In this document: positions 10,372 through 21,609 of the stretch, piece after piece
Position numbering within the stretch: position 1 is the stretch's first letter
Layout: each line of letters begins with the position of its first letter
Source of the DNA: Trichobilharzia regenti
Taxonomy: Eukaryota; Platyhelminthes; Trematoda; Strigeidida; Schistosomatidae
Direction of reading: 5' to 3'
Length of the DNA: 64,000 nucleotides
Assembly: GCA_944472135.2 (NCBI GenBank)
Contig: OX235265.1
Coordinates: 90,676,984-90,740,983 of the forward strand
Translations under genes and position numbers: made by a program
The notes under the pieces: model-generated
What the model was told of the DNA's origin: nothing
The model's database searches: none
Seen by the model: the letters and a program-made list of their open reading frames with translations, nothing else

Positions 10372-11400
10372 AAATATTATTATTGTTTCCTTTAATTCCT
10401 GGAAAAACATAGGGCTTCAGACGCAAGTTTCCATTCCGTTCGGTTCTCTGCCTACGTTTTGACCTGAGTCCATTTGTTTTCATCTCCTTTCCACATGATC
10501 CCCTCAATGTCACCCTTAAACTGGCGACCAACTAGCCGCTTCCTTTCGGGTTCCACTCGAGGGCTTGTGTAATGGTATCACATGATGGTTTGTTTCCTCA
10601 GAGTATGGCCAGTCCACCTCTATTTTTTCATGCACATTTGTTGCACAATTGCTTCTAGCTGAGTTGGTTTGCTCCCAGAGATCCCTCCCTGTTTCTGATC
10701 TTTTCTGGTCGGCCAACTGATCTTAGGTGTTTAGCGAAGACAACGGTTGATGGTCTGTAGTTTGTTCGCAGTGTTCTTCATGACACGTCAAGTCTCTGAT
10801 CCGTATAGTATCACTGACTTCACACTGGAGTTGAAAATCCAGATATAAATTTTCATGATGAGTGCTGCTGATCGCCACACAAACTTAAGAGTAATAAAAG
10901 CTTGTCTTGCTTTCCTACTCCCATTTTGATATCCTCATCGGTTCCGCCCTCCTGGTAGAAAGGTAAAAGAGGTGGCTTCTTTTAGATTCCTCCCATTTAT
11001 CCTGGTTGTTATCTGTTGTGGTTGTTGATATTGGTGTTGGCCATGAATCTTCATCACCTCTGTTTTCTCTATGTTCACCTGAAGTCGTATCTTCTCTGGA
11101 TGCTTCTTCTGTCGCCAACTTGCTGCTTTTCAAATGAATATTTTCCAGTTTGTGGGAAACCAGACACATCATCGGCGAAGTCCAGATCCCTCAAGTTTTT
11201 TGTGTGGGTCCATTTTATGCCTCTTTCTTAGCTGCCCACCGTTGTCTGTTGCATTACCCAGTCTACCGCGATTAGGGGAATCATTGGAGATAGTAGCCAG
11301 CCAGCTTGTCTTACTCCCGTCTTCGTTTCGAAGGATTGCGCGAGTTTCACGTTGTGATTTCCCATATAAGATATTCATTACCTACTACGATTGGGGATGT
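10372..11400 (-). mobile_element. LINE B fragment with RT FADD motif
   Basis: Minus-strand LINE B. From its 5' side it shows the reverse transcriptase motif LDFADDVS (about 11165-11190), the repeat-prone region with interrupted ACC/AAC triplets, the C-terminal region, and the 3' end CTGAAGCCCTATG before an AAT tail at 10375. The frame is broken many times. The FADD box is the RT catalytic motif C of this family, seen again at 51895-52760. Confidence 0.75.
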
Positions 11401-11489
11401 TAGTGATATCTTTATACATAGTTGTGAGAATAAGGCTTTTGAACCAGTTAATCCCACCTCAAGGTTACAGTGGAAATAAGTAAATGATA
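11401..11489. other. Non-coding spacer
   Basis: No recognisable feature. Confidence 0.4.
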
Positions 11490-11725
11490 CTTTCACTGCG
11501 TTAATAGTAGAATTTTGTTAGACTGGAAAGACACAAATATAAGGAGAATTCAAATTATTGATTAGTGTTTATAAAAGACCAATACACTCTAATAGATACT
11601 TAAACTTTGAGTGATATCGCCCGTTATCTGTAATGACAGGCTGAGTTCAGTGTCCCACAAATCATGCGAAAACTCTAAGTAATACATTGGAAAACCTAAA
11701 TAACGAAATGAAACAGACAGGAAAA
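11490..11725 (+). pseudogene. PLE2 fragment (linker region)
   Basis: Translates in pieces to SVYKRPIHSNRYLNF and TLSNTLENLNNEM. These match SVYKNPTHSNRYLDF and KLSSTKENLRQEI in the larger PLE2 copy at 31920-33640. Both ends are truncated; the 3' end abuts LINE A. Confidence 0.65.
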
Positions 11726-11729
11726 GCAT

Positions 11730-13300
11730 TGGTGCTTCCTTGATGGACACCACTAGTCGTCATCATTTCAGATGACAACTCACCGTAAGCCCTCATCTGG
11801 CTGCATGCGTACGAGTAGAGTGCCTTAATCAGTGCATACGTAACACATGTCCTAACCATCTCAGTCGATGTAATTTCACAGCCTCACCGAAAGGTTTCCC
11901 CTCCTTACCTAGAACTCTACGCCTAACCTCAATGTTGCTCACCTCATTATGCCACTTCACACGGGAAATAGAGCGCAGGCACCTATGATCAAAGACAGCT
12001 AGTCTTTTCATGTCTTCCACTTTCAGCGGCCAGGTTTTCTCACAACCATAAAGGAGGACGGAGCGGACTGATGAGCAGTGCACTCGCCCTTTGGTCGATA
12101 GTCGAACATCTCGTCTACGCCAGAGTCGGCGTAAACTGGCAAATGCGAAACGAGACCCCTGTATTCGTGCTGGGATTTCGTCAGAGATCAACCTGTTGGG
12201 GCTGATGGTACTTCCCAAATAAGTGAAGCGGTCAACGTGCTCTACCACTTCACTTCCTATTTTTAAACTAGGCGTTGATGTAGTCCAGTCCTTTAACATC
12301 ATCTTGCATTTGGCGGGAGCGAATCGCATGCCAAACATTCGTAGATTGCGGCTCAGGGTGTTCAGAAGACTCTACATTTTGTCAGCGTCCTCGCGTAGAA
12401 TGACTATATCGTCTGCATATTCTAAGTCAACGAAATTATTTCCTGGTAGCAAGTCAATCCCTGAGTCGCTGAAGTCACTCAGGGTTAAGTCCATTAACAC
12501 ATCTATGATGAATTTGAATAGAAAAGGGGATAATGGGCATCCTTGACGGACGCCACTAGTCGTCACCATTTCAGATGACAGCTCGCCGTAAGCCCTCATC
12601 TGGCTGGCTGCATGAGTTCGAGTAGAGTGAGTGCCTTAATCAGTGCAATATATTTTCTCGGCATTCCCTTTACAGCCAAGCATCGTCAGAGTACCTCTCG
12701 GTCGGCAGGATCGAATGCCGCCTTAAGGTCAAGAAATGTAATGCTTGTTAGAGGCCGGTAGCAATGCTTATGTTCCAGAATCTGTCGAAGGGTGAAGATA
12801 TGATCAATACACCCTCCTCCTGGTTTAAAGCCTGTCTGACTCTCTCGTGTTTGTGCCTTCCGAGCACCACTTAGTCTACGCATCATTATTGAGTCTAGGA
12901 CTTTAGATACTATATTAGTCAAGCTAATCTCTCTGTGATTACTACAGGAAGACTTGTCTCCCTTCTTGTATATGGGGATAATCAGTGACTTACACCAACC
13001 CGATAGAACTTCCTCTGATTCCCAGATGTTGCCTAGTACTTCGGTTAATGCAGACAGTGAACTGTCTCCACCGTACTTAAATACCTCTGGAGCCATTCCA
13101 TCAGGTCCCGCTGCTTTGCCTTGTTTCAGATTGGTGACAGCTTCCGTAACCTCAGTTAGGGATGGAGGACCTGTGTCTATGTCTCATTCAGGGAGGTGTT
13201 GGATGTTTGGCAGGTTGAGTGTGGCTGTAGGCCGACTGAAGTGCTCCTGAAAGTGTTCCTTCCAGCGTTCCAGTCGTCTATCTTGGCCAAATCAGTAGAT
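11730..13300 (-). pseudogene. LINE A copy 1: RTE-like reverse transcriptase, broken
   Basis: A non-LTR retrotransposon reverse transcriptase on the minus strand. In order it shows AAGPDGMAPEVFKYGG, WCKSLIIPIYKKGDKSS, the first catalytic block FLDLKAAFDPADREVL (12690-12740), GVRQGCPLSPFLFKFIIDVL and the LEYADDIVIL catalytic box (about 12400-12430). The C-terminal region follows, with RFTYLGSTIS, SVRSVLLYGCE and RLRWLGHVLRM. At 11735-11845 a second short RT piece (MRAYGELSSEMMTTSG) is joined directly to the C-terminal end, a rearrangement inside the copy. The endonuclease half is missing. It is dead because of frameshifts and truncation. Confidence 0.85.
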
Positions 13301-14075
13301 CGGATTGAGTAGGGTTATTATGACATAGAAATTTAGCTAATTGTAGAATGACTAACCCCACAAAGATGAAGAGAAATGCATGCATCAACACACACTTACA
13401 CAACAGGTTGCGACAAAGTTATAATTTTAAAATGTATTATAAGTTGATGGAGGGAAAGACGGAACACTGGATCTATGTTCATTGAATCTACACCCAATAA
13501 ATGGAATAGAAATGGTCAACGACAATACCAGGGATACTGAAAATGTTACTACAAATAAAACTGAATGATAAGGAATAATGGAATAATATAAACAAAGTCC
13601 GGAAGTTAAGTGTGTTGATGCGATTGTGTGGAATAAGTTGTACTGGAAACACTGTCATTGTGTTTGTCTTTCTCAAGTAAAATTATTCTAAAACGGGAAA
13701 CAGAGTAATATAAATGATGAGACTGTTTAATTAATATGCAGCAGTCAGACACTTGACGTCAGCAGATGTCCCATATATTATTAATTCAGACCTAATATAT
13801 ACCCGGTAATTCTATTTACTTCTGTATGAGATAATCTGACACTGGCTTCACAAGCTGAATTTTATCGATTTAGAATTGTTTTATCACCTCTATGTGTGAA
13901 TAACACAGTTCTATATGAATCCTAGTATTTTGCTTTGTATAATCTGTGTTATACAATGTAACACTCTATAACATGAAATAAAGTCTCGTTAACTGATAAT
14001 ATTGCCATACATCTTCTCTCCATCAAAATGTATCTCTGAATCACAATATTTGTACTCACGTCTATTTTCAAACAG
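13301..14075. other. Non-coding AT-rich stretch
   Basis: No repeat family or coding frame recognised. May be intronic to the candidate exon at 14076. Confidence 0.4.
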
Positions 14076-14193
14076 GTTTCAACCTGCCACGATGGCGTTA
14101 ACCCAAAAAAACGGAGAACAAGTACGACAGGTTATTAGTGCATGTCTTGGATGGAACAATCTAGCCTTCAGAGGCTATATTACTAGCGATTAA
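14076..14193 (+). CDS. Candidate terminal exon, unknown host protein
   Basis: An acceptor-like CTATTTTCAAACAG ends at 14075. The open frame reads FQPATMALTQKNGEQVRQVI, then SACLGWNNLAFRGYITSD, stopping at TAA 14191-14193. AATAAA follows at 14274-14279. Acceptor, stop and polyadenylation signal are in sensible order. The product is not recognised and it matches no repeat in the window. It might also start at the internal ATG (14092) as a small protein. Confidence 0.3.
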
Positions 14194-14279
14194 CTGACTT
14201 AAGAATTTTACACCGGAAGTAAGTAATTGGCAGAAGAAAATGACGAAAATTCCACAATTATGGAATAAAACATTGTTAA

Positions 14280-14699
14280 GAATACAGCAATTATCATTGT
14301 AAGAATTCCTGTAAATGTGCTTTTTCTGAACGTAAATACCTCACGAGGATTGCAATGACGTGAATTTATCTAGTAATATGTTACATATTACTATTACTCT
14401 TATTAAGGAAGTTTGAATAACCTTCAGTTGAAATGAAAGTTAACGGATTTCAGTAATTATTTTTGTGCTTGTCAGTGTAAAGTGAAATTTAAGTGTGAAT
14501 ATACATAGTTTTATGCTATTACTGCTATGAATAACGTGTGATTTTTATTTTAAAACTTGAAGTGTATAGGTTGTCTGGCTTGGATCAGTGATTGGTAATA
14601 TCTGACGATGTGGCTTAGAATCTCTTTGATGTGAAAAAGTCATTCGACATCAGTTTGAATCCAATTTCTAATGACTAATTTAGATTATTCCTTCACGTT
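14280..14699. other. Non-coding
   Basis: AT-rich; no feature recognised. Confidence 0.4.
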
Positions 14700-15075
14700 T
14701 CCAGTGAAACATAGGAACATAGGAAATAGTCATCAGGAAGCCTTGTATTTAGGTTTCGTACTAGCTGGTGAGCCACCTAGAATGGTGGCCACATTGAATT
14801 CATAGGATTCAGATTACAGCAATCAAAAGGACTAGACACATTACGTTACTTACTGACTAGTGTTCAATCTAAGCATCCAGTGCAGTCTTCAAGCAGGTGA
14901 ATCGTGAGTCCGAATAGCTCAGATTGCAACACTGAGTGATGCAGATTCAAATTTCAAGAAGGAGATAATTCCCTTCAAAGGCTGCAGTTATGCCTTGCTG
15001 ACTGACTAGTGAGTGCTAACTAGCACAAAACCTAGGCTAAGCATGGCTTGTTACCGATTACCTCCAGCCATCATT
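14700..15075 (+). mobile_element. SINE C copy 2
   Basis: Shares AGGAAGCCTTGTATTTAGG and GGACTAGACACATTACG with the copy at 5806-6300. It carries a weak tRNA-like unit at about 14915-14975 (GAATAGCTCAGATTGC, GATTCAAATTTC) followed by the body TAGTGAGTGCTAACTAGC. Confidence 0.55.
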
Positions 15076-15429
15076 TACATGAAGCATGTCCTGAGATGGT
15101 AACTTATTTTAGAGGTTTAAAATCCACAGATAAAAAATCAGGCTAGGATCGAGTTAAAACATGTTCCACATTATAGACATTAAAATCTCAAACCCCTTCA
15201 CATTTGTCCATATAGTAACATCCTATCTTACCCTGAGAATTCCTAAACAAATATTGTGTAAGATATTTGGTACACGAAGCCTAAAACAATAAACTTCAGT
15301 GTTAATAGGTTAATGTAAAATGGATGAGAGCACTTAAAATTCACTAGAAATTTTATTAAAATGAACTGGAAATAAGAAGAGACGAAAAATTGATTTGATT
15401 ATTAAGTGTTGGTTTTTTTTAGGGATTTC
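15076..15429. other. Non-coding
   Basis: AT-rich; no feature recognised. Confidence 0.4.
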
Positions 15430-15950
15430 GATTGATTGGTTGGAGGATTTCATTATGAGCTGACATCAGTTAGAGAACCATCGGAAAACCTTCAGGCAGT
15501 AGTGGACAGCTATTTCGTCCTAGTTTATGACTCTCCACCAGTACGCACCCACACTGCGGAGTTGGAAACCAGGACCTTCTGGTTACAAGAGAAACGACCT
15601 CGTAGACCATTAAGCCACTAGGACCCGATTCAATGGCTAGCCCATGAATCCTAACTTCTGCCAATTCACGACATAGCGCGAAGCCGTGACCAGTAGTGTG
15701 CAGCAGGTAGGGACAGTTACTCATTGAAGAAGACATCGCGAAGTGGTCGCGCTATGCCATGAATTGGCTGAAGTTAGAATTCATGGGCTAGCCATTGAAT
15801 CGGGTCCTAGTGGCTTAATGGTCTACGAGATCGCCCGCCTTGTAACATGGAGATCCTTGGTTCAAACTCCCGCGGGTGCGTACTGATGAAGATTCCCAAA
15901 CTAGGACGAAACAGCTGTCCACTGCTCCCAGGTTTGTTAAATGAGACATA
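15430..15950. mobile_element. SINE B head-to-head pair 2
   Basis: Left arm 15445-15660 is minus, right arm 15755-15945 is plus. Both contain the tRNA-like promoter (GTGGCTTAATGG, GGTTC-A/G-AA-C). The right arm keeps an intact CTGATGA (15883-15889) and GACGAAA (to 15911). The left arm has the mutated CTGGTGG. The inner parts also mirror each other (GACATAGCGCG against CGCGCTATGCC), so the unit is a long imperfect palindrome with a loop of about 100 nt. Confidence 0.85.
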
Positions 15951-16159
15951 CGAGTCTTCCTGCATTATCAAACTGATCACTGTTCACTCTGGTGGTACAT
16001 CAAATCAACCATCTCCGGATCATTCTTATAAATTCAACCACTTAAGACTGATTGTTCATAACAAAAGTAATAAGAGAGAGAATAATTGTGGTTTGGGAAA
16101 ATTGTTCTTCTTCACCCAGGTCCGCAATTATACATCCATTAGTTTTGGCATGCATTAAC

Positions 16160-16526
16160 AAGTAAAGTCAATTTAGAATTGTAACAGAAAGTGTATTGTT
16201 GTGCAAGTACATAATAGAACATTGTATTAGTCAGTTTTGATTATCATTCAAGCAAAACATGTATTCAATAAGATGTATTTATGGACATATTATCAAGAAA
16301 AAAAGTATGACTTCAAAGACTGATTCTAATTCATCCTACAGCAGAGAAACAAACTAAGAAAAGTGGGATACACTGACAAATAGCGACAATGATGACAAAA
16401 TAATAAGCATGTTATATCGTAAACATACGATTAGCAGGTAGTGAAGATTTTGTTTAGGTTATGTTATTTGTGGTAATTTGGATTAACTTAATTTTAATTA
16501 AAAAAACAATTAGTTCCCTTTATAGT
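16160..16526. other. Non-coding
   Basis: AT-rich; no feature recognised. Confidence 0.4.
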
Positions 16527-16745
16527 GCGTCAGTGGTATAGCGGTTAGGACGCTCGCCGACCATGCACATGGTCCGGGGTTCGATCCTCGGCCGCAGACG
16601 CATTCCTTCACCTCGCTAAGCTAGAAATAATGCTGGTAAACAGGAAAGGTTGGGCATGAGGCTAGCAACCCCTATCCTGTAAAATAAACACTGCTACAGA
16701 ATCTTCAAGCCACTAGCTTGATGCCCTATGTTCCAACGGCAAACG
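16527..16745 (+). mobile_element. SINE A copy, full length
   Basis: Starts GCGTCAGTGGTATAGCGG and has B box GGGGTTCGATCCTC. The 3' end GATGCCCTATGTTCCAACGG matches the LINE B 3' end. Nearly collinear with 6481-6712. Confidence 0.9.
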
Positions 16746-16789
16746 TGAAGCCAAAAAAAGTTCCCTATATGAATTTAGACAGTAATAAA

Positions 16790-17060
16790 AATACTCAGGA
16801 TCAGATGGCCAGTCACAAAAGATCAGCAACAGGGATCTCTGGCAATGAGCGAAACAACCAGGAACCGATTGTGCAACAAATAAGCAGGAAGAAATGGAGG
16901 TGGATTGGCCATACTTGAGGAAATCATCAAGTGACATCACTAGACAAGCCATTGCTCGAGTGGAACCCGAATGGGAAGCGACGAGTTTGCCATCAATGAA
17001 GATGTGCAGCTGGGTCCATATGTTCCTCTAGGAAATAAAATAAATAATAATAATAAATGT
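16790..17060 (+). mobile_element. LINE B 3' fragment
   Basis: Plus strand. Begins AGGATCAGATGGCCAGTCAC and continues through GGAGGTGGATTGGCCATAC and GTTCCTCTAGGAAATAAAAT to an AAT-rich tail. It sits directly behind SINE A. Confidence 0.75.
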
Positions 17061-17084
17061 CATTTATCTGAATCATGTAATATA

Positions 17085-17945
17085 TTTTGTGCAACACACA
17101 TTTCCAACAATCTGATCATACACGGACTTGTCATAGGCGTATATATGAAATCAATAAAGAGTTAAGAGATGAGAAAATAGACTTAGGTCAAGTTAAAATG
17201 ACATATTGAAGGTTAAAATAATAATGAAGACCACCTAACCAAACAACAGAGATAATAGTATATCTATCCTGACTGGTATCAAAACAAAGTATACTAGGGA
17301 AGGTTTAGTGTGATGACGAATTGTTGCTTTGATCGCATAAAGGTGATTTAAACTTCGTAATTTCCATCTCTGGCTTCTTAAAACTTTAAGATTCGCTCGA
17401 AACATGAGAAAAATGGCGTCACATGCCACTGTTTAAATGAGCATGTAGCCACACATACACGTGGGGAGGACTTATTGATCTTTGCAAATAAGTGCTGTAG
17501 AGTAGTATATTCCTTAATGGCTTCAGAAGCAAATTAAATCTCCAGAACCCATCAATAGTGTGAGCAGACGACCTAGCTGTTTTTTTTTTGAGAAATGTAT
17601 TATAGAGATAGGACATATACCTGATGTTTACACATCTTTTAAGCCTATGTATAAAATGTGTTTGGGGGATGGTGTATCCTTAAGTTTGTGAAAGCCATAG
17701 CGTTCAAACCAAAAATTCACCATCACACTAAACCTTCCTCGCTAAACCTTGTTTGATACAAGCCAGTGCAGATATATTATCACATCTCATATTTGGTTTA
17801 GTGATCTTCATTGTTATTCTAACTTAACCTAAGTCTGTTTTCTCATCTCTTAACTCTTTATTGATTTCATATATACACGTATGACAAGTCCGAGTGTGAT
17901 CAGATTGTTGGAAATGTGTGTTGTACAAATACATAACACGAAACA
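17085..17945. repeat. Large inverted repeat of an unidentified element
   Basis: About 17085-17330 is repeated in inverted orientation at about 17695-17945. Examples are GACTTGTCATA with TATGACAAGTC, and GAAGGTTTAGTGTGATG with CATCACACTAAACCTTCC. The arms are about 240 bp with scattered differences. The 360-bp centre has no recognised domain. It could be another head-to-head retroelement dimer or a foldback DNA element. Confidence 0.8.
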
Positions 17946-18004
17946 GACAAACTACGTCTTCTTACTATTTTGTGTTAATGTTAATTATTAGATATTTTCC
18001 GAAT

Positions 18005-18097
18005 AATTATCATTTAGGGAGATCGTTGAAAACTAGAAAACATTGAACAGTTGTTTTGTCTTACCTTGGGGCTCTTCAGCAGTGCACGCCCACTACT
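18005..18097 (-). mobile_element. SINE B fragment
   Basis: The minus strand reads GTGGGCGTGCACTGCTGAAG and AGCCCCAAGGTAAGAC, then ACAACTGTTC. This is the ribozyme part of SINE B with a mutated core. It abuts the LINE A 3' tail. Confidence 0.6.
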
Positions 18098-19562
18098 ACT
18101 ACTACTTAGATCGAGGCTAATAAATATAATAAGAAAAGTCATGAAATCGTTAAAGGTCTGCAATAAGAGTTTGTCAGTAAGAAAAAGGGACAGAGACAGG
18201 GAGTAAAAGAACGGGATCTGTCTGTCTGTCTGTTTTCGACATAGAACTTGGCACCGATGTGCGGCAGTTCGATTCGCCACACTCTCCACATGTAGCACAC
18301 AAAGCAAGAGAAGAAAGCGGAAGAAATGCACAAAAGAGACACTAAACAGAGGTGTGATACAAAGGAATAGTAATAACGAAGAGCGAAACAGTTTAATTTG
18401 AAATCATAAGTCACAAGGAGTGGATGCATCTGCGCCAGCCAGCCATTGAGAACGATCACTTTGAGCCATATCACCAATTGTTTCCAACCGTTGGTTTTTA
18501 CCGTCTCGAGGACCCCAACCAGGAAGCCAATCTACACCTTCCTATTTGGCTTAGACTAACTGTTGTAGATTTCATTGACTGGTGCCGTGTTTTGGTTTGA
18601 CCGCCGCTACCTATTTTCCAGCCTGACTCTATATCAGCTAACATTGCCTGTTGTCGAGGAAGGCGATGACTTGGCATACGTAACACATGTCCTAACCATC
18701 TCAGTCTTTGTAACTTCACGATTTCGTCGATTGATTTCCCATGTTTACCTAGAACTCGACGCCTAACTTCAATGTTGCTCACCTTATTATGCCACTTTAC
18801 ACGGGAAATAGAGCGCAGGCACCTATGATCAAAGACAGCTAGTCTTTTCATGTCTTCCACTCTCAGCGGCCAGGTCTTACAACCAAAGGAGGACGGAGCG
18901 GACTGATGAGCAGTGCACTCGCCCTTTGGTCGATAGTCGAACATCTCGTCTACGCCAGAGTCGGCGTAAACTGGCAAATGCGAAACGAGCCCCCTGTATC
19001 CGTGCTGAGATTTCTTCAGAGATCAACTCGTTGGGGCTGATGGTACTTCCCAAATAAGTGAAGCGGTCAACGTGCTCTACTACTTCACTTCCTATTTTTA
19101 AACTAGGCGTCGATGTAGTCCAGTCCTGTAACATCATCTTGCATTTGGCAGGAGCGAATCTCATGCCAAACATTCGTAGATTGCGGCTCAAGGTGTTTAG
19201 AAGACTCTGCATTTCGTCAGCGTCCTCGCCTAGAAGGACTATATCGTCTGCATATTCTAAGTCAACGAGATTATTCCCTGGTAGCAAGTCAATCCCTGAG
19301 TCGCTGAAGTCACTCAGGGTTAAGTCCATTAGTACATCTATGATGAAATTGAATAGAAATGGAGATAATGGGCATCCTTGACGGACACCACTAGTCGTCA
19401 CCAGTTCAGATGACAGCTCGCCGTAAGCCCTCATCTGGCTGGCTGCATGAGTTCGAGTAGAGTGCCTTAATCAGTGCAATATATTTTCTCGGCATTCCCT
19501 TTACAGCCAAGCATCTCCAGAGAACTTCTCGATCGACAGAGTCGAATGCTGCCTTTAGGCCT
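18098..19562 (-). pseudogene. LINE A copy 2: RT domain to 3' UTR
   Basis: Minus strand. An open block (18877-19434) carries GVRQGCPLSPFLFNFIIDVL, LEYADDIVLLGEDADEMQ and RFTYLGSTIS. A one-base shift leads to the C-terminal block (CRSISRV region: DHRCLRSISRVKWHN, RLRWLGHVLRMPSHRLPRQQ), and the frame runs on toward SQWLAGADASTPCDL near 18410. A 3' UTR with a CTGTCTGTCTGT run follows to an AGT-rich tail. The 5' part stops at 19562, where an inverted 5' LINE segment begins. Confidence 0.85.
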
Positions 19563-20165
19563 CGACCGAAAGCTGCTACCTTGACGTGGTGGTCGGGCTT
19601 GAACACCGCAATGATCTATTCAAGCTATACTGGCTGAGACTTATGTCTCTTGAGGTCCTACCATGCCAGAAAGGTTGTTTGGATAGCGGTTAAACAAAAA
19701 GCAGCTACCCAATCCAACATCATGATAAATACAAAATCACAAAATGTCATGCCGGATCGGCCGTGGCCCGGATTAACAACGACCGCTCTTCCTGCTGCCG
19801 TGTCACAGGGCAGGAGTGATAAGTATGCTACTGAGACACACAAAACAACAAAGAACAAACAAAAGCAGGCCGCGTCTGACCGGCCCCAATCACTTGTCCC
19901 CTGGGCTCTGCGGTCACGCAACCAACTTCCACGGTGTGGGCAGCCGGGAAGTAACAATCGCCCTAACAATCCGAAACGCACGCGAAACCTCTCCATTACT
20001 CACTCATCTTTGTTTTCATCTTCATCTCTATCATCTTGCCTTCCTTCCGCTGATGTAACTCCCCGGCTTGATAGCTCTCCACTCCCTCTCCACTCTGCAT
20101 CCACTAAACACGATGGAAGCCAAAAAACCACCACCGACAGCCTCCTAAAGCCACGCCACCAATTT
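19563..20165 (+). mobile_element. Inverted LINE 5' segment (5' inversion)
   Basis: Opposite in orientation to the adjoining LINE A. Unusually GC-rich for the window, with CTTGACGTGGTGGTCGGGCT near 19580 and a 177-codon frame rich in Pro/Ser/Gln. It looks like the 5' region of an RTE-like LINE. The arrangement 3' part minus, 5' part plus, with no gap is the typical product of twin priming. That it belongs to LINE A itself is inferred. Confidence 0.55.
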
Positions 20166-20700
20166 CATAAAAGAATGGGATAAGGATTTAGAGTGTTGCT
20201 TATCATTCCTTAAGCAGAATTTGTCAACTTTATTGTAGGCCAAGGTAAACAAAGAGGTTGGACATAACATTTTTTGGATGAAGAAACCAAATTTTCCGGT
20301 GTTGATTGCTACTGCTTCCACTACTGTTACGAGATATAGTCGAGTTCCCTTAGATAGATTACCGGAGAAGTGGTAGATTAAAGACAACACCTGCTCAGGT
20401 TTAGTTAAATGTTCACTATCTATCAAGTGTGCTAAGATCACACTATTTGGCTGCATTTGGCTGCATTGAGTTGCCCCTTTACCTAAATGTATAGGCATAC
20501 TTTGACGCGCTTTCCTGGATAAATCACTCTGAGGATGGTCCATGTTCTCGATTGGTAGATCGAACACATTTGAGTAAGAATAATTATTGAATTTCTGCCT
20601 TATCTTGTTCAACTGTCTGCTGAGAATTTTGCACAGCGTTTTTTTGTAATATTAAGCCAAGGGCCTCCAAAGTACTGTGATGAATGAAAAAAGTGTTGTT
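20166..20700 (-). pseudogene. PLE A-type endonuclease fragment, decayed
   Basis: A minus-strand frame of 155 codons (20145-20612) with SVILAHLIDSEHLTKPEQVL and LVTVVEAVAINTGKF. These align with the EHLIDS and RLICIAEAI segments of the PLE A endonuclease at 30230-30583. Upstream AVQNSQQTVEQDK resembles the linker. The GIY-YIG residues are lost. Confidence 0.6.
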
Positions 20701-20997
20701 CTGCAGAGAGAGAAAACAGTGCTGAAACTAGACTATTTCAGTGATATAAACTTTCGAAAGCATGAATGATAGCAGTTCTGGATTCAATGAGTCTAATGCT
20801 TGTAAGGAATACATGAGGTTGTGTAACGAGAAATGAAAAATATTCTGCAGTATTTGTTATGTTAAAGTTTTTTTTATCATTCCCCTGTGGAGAGTTGGAC
20901 CTACTAGGCTGTTGAATAAAACGAAAACATTTATAGGAAACCGACACACTTAGACTTGAATTCATCGCATACAGCAGAATCGGTAAAGACAGGTTTG
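20701..20997. other. Non-coding
   Basis: No recognisable feature. Confidence 0.35.
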
Positions 20998-21200
20998 GTG
21001 CGTCGGTGGCACAGTGGTTAGGACTCTCGCCGACCATGCACATGGTCCGGGGTTCGCGCCCACGCCGACGCACACCTGATATCTATGGTCGGCCTGCGAA
21101 TTATGGGCTACCGATATCCACGCTGAAAATTCCACACTTGTACCAAAAATACAGTGTGGAGTCAAGCTGTAATCAAAAAAATAAAAATAAAATAAATGTC
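20998..21200 (+). mobile_element. SINE A2 copy
   Basis: It has the same tRNA-like head as SINE A (GTGCGTCGGTGGCACAGTGG; GGGTTCGCGCCC) but a different body: GATATCTATGGTCGGCCTGC and CACTTGTACCAAAAATAC, then an A-rich tail. The same subtype occurs at 36310-36490 and 55545-55745. Confidence 0.85.
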
Positions 21201-21240
21201 TATATAATCGGGCAAATAACCTATCTAGTACATATTTAAT

Positions 21241-21425
21241 TGGTGGATGGTGGCTAGCAGTGAAATCCAGGATGCAAATTTCATCCTATTTGGGACTCGT
21301 CATCTGGATGTACCTGCATTTTTCAGTGAGTGATAATGTTCCCACCGAGGCTCGAACCCAGTACCCATAGTTTCAAACGCCAAAGCGTTATCCACTAGAC
21401 CACCTGGGCCGCGAGAGTCACCAAG
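21241..21425 (-). mobile_element. SINE D copy (Sm-alpha-like)
   Basis: The minus strand has A box GTGGTCTAGTGGATAACG and B box GGGTTCGAGCCTC. Then comes a hammerhead-like block GATGACGAGTCCCAAATAGG, GATGAAAT, and a CATC before CTGGATTTCACTGCTAGCC. This order (Pol III promoter, then ribozyme) is that of the known Sm-alpha repeats. The first core is GATGA with preceding CA instead of CT, so cleavage activity is doubtful. Confidence 0.75.
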
Positions 21426-21609
21426 TAAATACTAAATAAATGCCCAGACATCGTCGAAGCATCTGCACAAGAAGCTGACATGTCAACCTGAGACCGAGCA
21501 CTTCTGTCCAATCAATCGACGGGAAAATGTGAAATTCAATTAAAGCCTGACTAGTAAGACTACAGACTTAAATAATCAAATCAAACAAATAAAGGTAATA
21601 CTGTCAGTG

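Noticed and set aside
12223..12546. 107-codon plus-strand frame, similar to one at 19058-19381
   Set aside because: Antisense shadow of the LINE A reverse transcriptase; similar only because LINE A is repeated.
15436..15736. Frames of 61-88 codons over SINE B pair 2
   Set aside because: They read through tRNA-like and ribozyme sequence in both orientations.
18055..18095. GTAAGA donor-like site on the minus strand with coding-like sequence
   Set aside because: It is the ribozyme part of a SINE B fragment; the resemblance is by mutation.
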